8,990 nt of DNA, from NCBI GenBank assembly GCA_035655355.1, contig DASRUQ010000038.1, positions 1-8,990 of the forward strand, written 5' to 3'. Position numbers and translations under genes: made by a program. Under the pieces are notes generated by a model. That model was not told the origin of the DNA, made no database searches, and saw nothing but the letters and a program-made list of their open reading frames with translations. Position 1 is the stretch's first letter; each line of letters begins with the position of its first letter. The DNA is from 2-12-FULL-43-11 sp035655355. GTDB taxonomy: Bacteria > Patescibacteriota > Minisyncoccia > UBA6257 > Colwellbacteraceae. Shown here in pieces: positions 5,709-8,990 of this stretch.

Positions 5709-7811
5709 TTATTTCTTACCTTCGGCAATCAATGACTCCATACTCTTAGGTACGGCCTCATAATCGGAGAACTCCATAGTGAAAGACCCCCTACCCTGAG
5801 TCATGGACCTAAGCTTAGTGGCATAACCAAACATTTCGGAAAGCGGCACTTTAGCCTCAACCACTTTGACCGTTCCCCTGTCATTCATGGCTTCAATCCT
5901 GCCCCGCTTGGAGGAAATATCGCCAGTTACGTCTCCCAAGAAATCGCCGGGGGCAATAACCTGTAATTTCATTATAGGTTCAAGCACTATCGGCTTAGCG
6001 CGCTTCACGGCTTCCTGCAGAGCCATAGAACCGGCAATCTTGAAAGCAGCTTCAGACGAATCAACTTCGTGATAAGAACCATCCGTTAGAGTAACTTCTA
6101 TATCTACAATCGGAAATCCAGCCACCACACCCTTAGCGATGGCTTCATTAACACCTTTTTCAATCGCAGGAATATATTCGTGAGGGACGGAACCTCCCTT
6201 AACTTCATTCAAGAAAACGATACCGCTGCCTCTCTCGCCATTTTTAACTTCCAAAACAGCGTGACCATACTGCCCGCGTCCGCCTGATTGTTTGATATAT
6301 TTACCCTCAGCTTCAGCAGAAGCAGTGATGGTTTCTTTGTAAGAAACCTGAGGGCGGCCTACTTCGGCTTCCACTCCGAATTCCCGCTTCATTCTTTCGA
6401 CGAAAACTTCCAAATGAAGCTCCCCCATGCCGGAAATAAGAGTTTCACCTGTCTCGGAATTACCTCCGACGTGGAAAGTAGGATCTTCTTCGGATAATTT
6501 CTTCAAAGCCATACCCATCTTTTCCTGGTCAGCTTTGGTTTTAGGACTGATTTTCTGGCTGATAACCGGCTCCGGAAAAACGATGGATTCAAGAATAACC
6601 GGATGATCTGGATCGCAAAGCGTATCGCCGGTCATAGTATCTTTGAGCCCAACCAAGGCGCCAATCTCACCGGCGTAAATCTCTTCAATTTCTTCCCTAT
6701 GGTTCGCGTGCATTTTTAAAATACGTCCAATTCTTTCCTGGGAATTTTTACTGGAGTTCAAGACATAACTGCCGCGCTTCAAAGTTCCAGAATAAACACG
6801 GAAATAAGTCAGACTGCCGACATAGGGGTCGCTGGCGATCTTAAAAGCCAAGGCAGTAAAAGGTTCGGAATCTTTAGGAAGCCTGATAATTTCTTCGCTG
6901 GTCTTCGGATCAATACCTTTAACTCCAGCCAATTCATCAGGGCTGGGCAAGTAATCAACTACGGCATCCAACATTAATTGGACACCCTTATTCTTTAAAG
7001 CGGAACCGCAAAGTACAGGGATGATACTTACTTTAATAGTAGCTTTACGAAGAGCAGCGCAGAGCTCATCTTCGGAAATTTCTTTGCCTTCCAGATATTT
7101 GTTGGTGAGGGCTTCGTCTTCACCGGAAATTTTCTCCACCAGCTCATGCCTGGCTTTTTCAGCCGCAGCCTTCATATTTTCAGGGATGGGAATTTCTATA
7201 ACGCTGTCGCCTTTATCGCCTTCGAAGTTATAAGCCTTGTTTTTTATAAGATCTATCACGCCCGAAAAATCACCCTCCGATCCTATGGGGAGCTGAATAG
7301 GAATAGCGTTGGGAGTTAAACGCTCTCTGATGGAAGCAAAACTTTTCTCAAAGTTCGCGCCCATACGGTCTAATTTATTAATAAAACAAATACGAGGCAC
7401 TTTATATTCATCGGCGTAGTGCCAGTTAGTTTCGGATTGGGGTTCAACTCCGGCTACGCCGTCGAAAACAACCACAGCACCGTCTAAAACACGCAATGAC
7501 CTTTTCACTTCAACGGTGAAGTCAATATGCCCAGGAGTGTCGATAAGATTAATGCGGTATTCAAAGTTTTTATCACCATTGTGATAAGTAGGAGTCCAAA
7601 AACAAGTGGTAGCGGCAGAAGTAATAGTGATACCTCTTTCACGCTCCTGCTCCATCCAATCCATAACAGCCTCTCCTTCGTGAACCTCGCCTATTTTATG
7701 GGATATACCGGTATAAAAAAGCACCCTCTCGGACACAGTTGTTTTACCCGCATCAATATGAGCGATAATTCCAATATCTCTAACTTTCTCTATGGGGTAA
7801 AGACGTGACAT
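5709..7811 (-). CDS. fusA: Elongation factor G
   Basis: EF-G is the GTPase that drives translocation and, with RRF, ribosome recycling. The 700-residue product is full length. Its G domain has AHIDAGKTT (17-25), switch I RERGITITSAATT (57-69), DTPGH (91-95) and NKLD (145-148). Domain II follows (YFRVYSGTLKRGSYV region), then domain III with GMGELHLEVFVERMKREFGV. Domain IV contains GGRGQYGHAVLEV and the tip loop GSYHEVDSSEAAFKIAGS, whose His matches the conserved translocation residue of E. coli. Domain V ends near LRSMTQGRGSFTMEFSDYEAVP. It fits the canonical bacterial EF-G. The ATG comes 9 nt after the rpsG stop codon (AAATTCTCT), with no Shine-Dalgarno sequence. No terminator follows before the tuf promoter. 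Confidence 0.98.
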   Translation of the reverse strand: MSRLYPIEKVRDIGIIAHIDAGKTTVSERVLFYTGISHKIGEVHEGEAVMDWMEQERERGITITSAATTCFWTPTYHNGDKNFEYRINLIDTPGHIDFTVEVKRSLRVLDGAVVVFDGVAGVEPQSETNWHYADEYKVPRICFINKLDRMGANFEKSFASIRERLTPNAIPIQLPIGSEGDFSGVIDLIKNKAYNFEGDKGDSVIEIPIPENMKAAAEKARHELVEKISGEDEALTNKYLEGKEISEDELCAALRKATIKVSIIPVLCGSALKNKGVQLMLDAVVDYLPSPDELAGVKGIDPKTSEEIIRLPKDSEPFTALAFKIASDPYVGSLTYFRVYSGTLKRGSYVLNSSKNSQERIGRILKMHANHREEIEEIYAGEIGALVGLKDTMTGDTLCDPDHPVILESIVFPEPVISQKISPKTKADQEKMGMALKKLSEEDPTFHVGGNSETGETLISGMGELHLEVFVERMKREFGVEAEVGRPQVSYKETITASAEAEGKYIKQSGGRGQYGHAVLEVKNGERGSGIVFLNEVKGGSVPHEYIPAIEKGVNEAIAKGVVAGFPIVDIEVTLTDGSYHEVDSSEAAFKIAGSMALQEAVKRAKPIVLEPIMKLQVIAPGDFLGDVTGDISSKRGRIEAMNDRGTVKVVEAKVPLSEMFGYATKLRSMTQGRGSFTMEFSDYEAVPKSMESLIAEGKK

Positions 7812-7820
7812 AGAGAATTT

Positions 7821-8288
7821 TTATCTGGAGAAATGAGCGAAGGCGCGGTTCGCTTCGGCCATTCTGTGGACGTCCTGTTTTTTCTTGATAGCGGAGCCTT
7901 CGTTGTTATAAGCGGCAAGTAATTCTTCAGCCAATTTTTCTCCCATACCCCTGCCTTTCTTGGAGCGGGCGGCGGCAATTATCCAACGGGCAGCTAAAAC
8001 GAACTTCCTATCTGGCCTGACTTCTTCCGGTATCTGGTAATTGGCTCCTCCCACGCGGCGGGAAACAACAGCTACAGTCGGAGCGGCGTTTTCCAGAGCT
8101 TTCTCAAAAACAACCAAAGGTTCAAGCTTGAGCTTCTCTTTAATAATATCCATGGCGCGGTAAACAACTTTTTCGGCAGCGTATTTACGGCCGTCTTCCA
8201 TGATGTAGTTAGTAAAACGCGTTAAAGCGACGCTATCATATTTAACGTCGGGATTAAATTCTCTTTTATAATTTTTTTTCTTTCTCAT
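7821..8288 (-). CDS. rpsG: 30S ribosomal protein S7 (uS7)
   Basis: S7 nucleates assembly of the 30S head and lies by the E-site mRNA exit. At 155 residues it has the standard length. Landmarks are the basic N-terminus MRKKKNYKREFNPD, SRRVGGANYQIPEEVRPDRK (76-95) with the beta-hairpin near the E site, RWIIAAARSKKGRGMGEKLA (101-120), and KKKQDVHRMAEANRAFAH (135-152). In E. coli S7 represses the str operon by binding the rpsL-rpsG spacer. Here that 47-nt spacer is mostly a palindromic repeat. The ATG is preceded by AATAATATTGAATC without any Shine-Dalgarno sequence. Confidence 0.98.
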   Translation of the reverse strand: MRKKKNYKREFNPDVKYDSVALTRFTNYIMEDGRKYAAEKVVYRAMDIIKEKLKLEPLVVFEKALENAAPTVAVVSRRVGGANYQIPEEVRPDRKFVLAARWIIAAARSKKGRGMGEKLAEELLAAYNNEGSAIKKKQDVHRMAEANRAFAHFSR

Positions 8289-8305
8289 GATTCAATATTA
8301 TTCAT

Positions 8306-8334
8306 CATGACCCTGAACTTGTCGAAGGGTCATG
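8306..8334. repeat. Palindromic REP-like repeat between rpsL and rpsG
   Basis: A perfect 9-bp inverted repeat, CATGACCCT (8306-8314) and AGGGTCATG (8326-8334), encloses the 11-nt loop GAACTTGTCGA. It starts 1 nt beyond the rpsL stop codon on the coding strand and fills most of the 47-nt rpsL-rpsG spacer. The core CCCTTCGACAAGTTCAGGG closely resembles a dispersed extragenic palindrome (ACCCTTCGACAAGCTCAGGG-like) that I recall from many bacterial genomes and metagenomes. Only one copy occurs in this window, so dispersal cannot be shown here. In mRNA it would form a stable hairpin between the two genes. Confidence 0.65.
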
Positions 8335-8335
8335 C

Positions 8336-8749
8336 TTATTTTTTGGCGCGCTTCGCTCCATACTTACTCCTCTGTTGTTTACGGGCATTAACACCGGTAG
8401 TGTCCAGAATACCTCTCACGATATGATAACGCACGCCAGGTAGATCTTTAACCCTGCCTCCTCTAATCATAACCACCGAGTGTTCCTGAAGGTTGTGCCC
8501 TTCTCCTGGGATGTAGGCGGTGACTTCTTGACCATTAGTCAGTCTCACTCTGGCAACTTTTCTCAAAGCTGAGTTTGGTTTCTTGGGGGTAGTGGTAAAA
8601 ACCTTTATACAGACTCCCCTTTTAAAGGGAGACGGAGAATTAACCGGACGGTTCTGTATAACATTAAAATAAATCCCCAGGGCTGGGGTTTTATCCTTGC
8701 GCGCCGATTTAGTTCTACCATGCTTTAAAAGCTGACGGATAGTAGGCAT
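8336..8749 (-). CDS. rpsL: 30S ribosomal protein S12 (uS12) with N-terminal-half insertion
   Basis: S12 sits at the decoding centre and governs tRNA selection accuracy. The conserved core is present: FTTTPKKPNSALRKVARVRL (51-70) with the lysines at the classic streptomycin-resistance position in wild-type form, PGEGHNLQEHSV (81-92), and RGGRVKDLPGVRYHIVRG (96-113), whose Asp102 is the site that RimO modifies in many bacteria. The protein has 137 residues against about 124 in E. coli. The extra length is an insertion of about 13 residues between TPAL (21-24) and FKRGVC (42-47), namely GIYFNVIQNRPVNSPSP. The ATG lies only 9 nt downstream of the -10 box and has no Shine-Dalgarno sequence, so the transcript is probably leaderless or nearly so. 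Confidence 0.97.
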   Translation of the reverse strand: MPTIRQLLKHGRTKSARKDKTPALGIYFNVIQNRPVNSPSPFKRGVCIKVFTTTPKKPNSALRKVARVRLTNGQEVTAYIPGEGHNLQEHSVVMIRGGRVKDLPGVRYHIVRGILDTTGVNARKQQRSKYGAKRAKK

Positions 8750-8758
8750 ATGGGAGCT

Positions 8759-8787
8759 ATCTTACAGATAATGAAGATTATTGTCAA
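8759..8787 (-). promoter_or_regulatory. Sigma70-type promoter of the str operon
   Basis: The minus strand carries a perfect -35 box TTGACA (8787-8782), a 17-nt spacer and a -10 box TAAGAT (8764-8759, 4 of 6 matches). Only 9 nt (AGCTCCCAT) separate the -10 box from the rpsL ATG. With usual spacing, transcription starts at about 8751 to 8749, that is 0-2 nt before the start codon. The hairpins at 8818-8854 lie just upstream, so this is the natural head of the operon. Confidence 0.75.
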
Positions 8788-8817
8788 TTTACCCTCCTAA
8801 GTTTTTTCATCCTCCAA

Positions 8818-8854
8818 AAATTTCTTTGAAATTTAAGAGGGGATCCCCCGTCTT
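8818..8854 (-). terminator. Double hairpin, probable terminator of the upstream gene
   Basis: On the minus strand, overlapping the stop codon of the upstream membrane protein, is AAGA-C-GGGG/CCCC-TCTT, an 8-bp stem with one bulged C and a 3-nt loop (8854-8835). Directly after it comes a perfect 7-bp A/T-rich stem, AAATTTC/GAAATTT with loop AAA (8834-8818), which runs on into two further T residues. The T tract is short, so termination may be partial. Its place between a stop codon and the str promoter supports the call. Confidence 0.5.
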
Positions 8855-8990
8855 AGATGGCCCCCACTCCCGTGAAGAGACGGAATAAAGCTTCCGCTGG
8901 AACTGTAATAACAGAGCCAAAGAAATAAAGAAAAAGAACGACTACCAACACTCCTCCCAAACCGATGTTTTCTACCATATAAGCATAACG
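8853..8990 (-). CDS. C-terminal part of an unidentified membrane protein (or a 41-residue small membrane protein)
   Basis: An open frame enters from the right edge and ends with TAA at 8855-8853, giving 45 codons. It contains one strongly hydrophobic stretch (GLGGVLVVVLFLYFFGSVIT), then PAEALFRLFTGVGAI, so one membrane helix is very likely. It could be the end of a larger membrane protein, or a complete 41-residue protein starting at the ATG at 8978 (MVENIGLGG...). The window does not contain enough upstream sequence to decide. I do not recognise the family. It is transcribed in the same direction as the str operon but is separated from it by the double hairpin and the str promoter. Confidence 0.55.
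   Translation of the reverse strand, partial: RYAYMVENIGLGGVLVVVLFLYFFGSVITVPAEALFRLFTGVGAI

Noticed and set aside
7790..7978. 62-codon minus-strand frame over the end of rpsG and start of fusA
   Set aside because: It overlaps two conserved genes in another frame and has low-complexity content without family resemblance.
1..8990. CRISPR array, tRNA, rRNA or transposon genes
   Set aside because: I looked for spaced direct repeats, cloverleaf-like segments and transposase frames and saw none; almost all of the window is occupied by r-protein and elongation-factor genes.

Overview
The window is a ribosomal and translation-factor locus, and every real gene lies on the minus strand. In transcription order (right to left) it holds the C-terminal end of an unidentified membrane protein, a terminator-like double hairpin, a strong sigma70-type promoter, and then the str cluster rpsL-rpsG-fusA-tuf. 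This runs with a 1-nt gap into the S10 cluster rpsJ-rplC-rplD-rplW-rplB-rpsS-rplV-rpsC-rplP. rplP is cut by the left edge of the window.

The organism is bacterial: EF-Tu and EF-G are bacterial in type, and the str-S10 order is the classic bacterial one. I infer a member of the Candidate Phyla Radiation (Patescibacteria), probably Parcubacteria-like. The grounds are the overall feel of the r-protein sequences (S12 with an insertion, L22 with a C-terminal extension, an unusually short L3), tight gene packing and moderate GC. This rests on memory of the families, not on a search.

Layout. Positions 1-3874 carry the S10-operon genes rplP to rplC, with spacers of 7 nt or less, a TAATG stop-start overlap (rplC/rplD) and an 11-nt overlap (rplD/rplW). 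Positions 3875-3955 form the only real spacer in the S10 part and hold two hairpins. Positions 3956-5483 hold rpsJ and tuf. Positions 5484-5708 are a 225-nt spacer with a TTGACA-N17-TAAACT promoter and a leader of about 165 nt containing three consecutive hairpins. Positions 5709-8749 hold fusA, rpsG and rpsL, with a palindromic repeat between rpsL and rpsG. Positions 8750-8990 hold the str promoter, the double hairpin and the end of the upstream membrane protein.

Together the genes supply the decoding centre (S12), the 30S head (S7, S3, S10, S19), the peptidyl-transferase region and tunnel of the 50S (L2, L3, L4, L22, L23, L16), and the two GTPases that drive elongation. The most striking overall pattern is that none of the 13 start codons is preceded by a clear Shine-Dalgarno sequence. 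The str promoter is also placed so that rpsL mRNA should begin at or within about 2 nt of its AUG. Several r-proteins also depart from the usual bacterial form: L3 is internally deleted, the L23 tunnel loop is shortened, L22 and S19 have tails, and S12 has an insertion.
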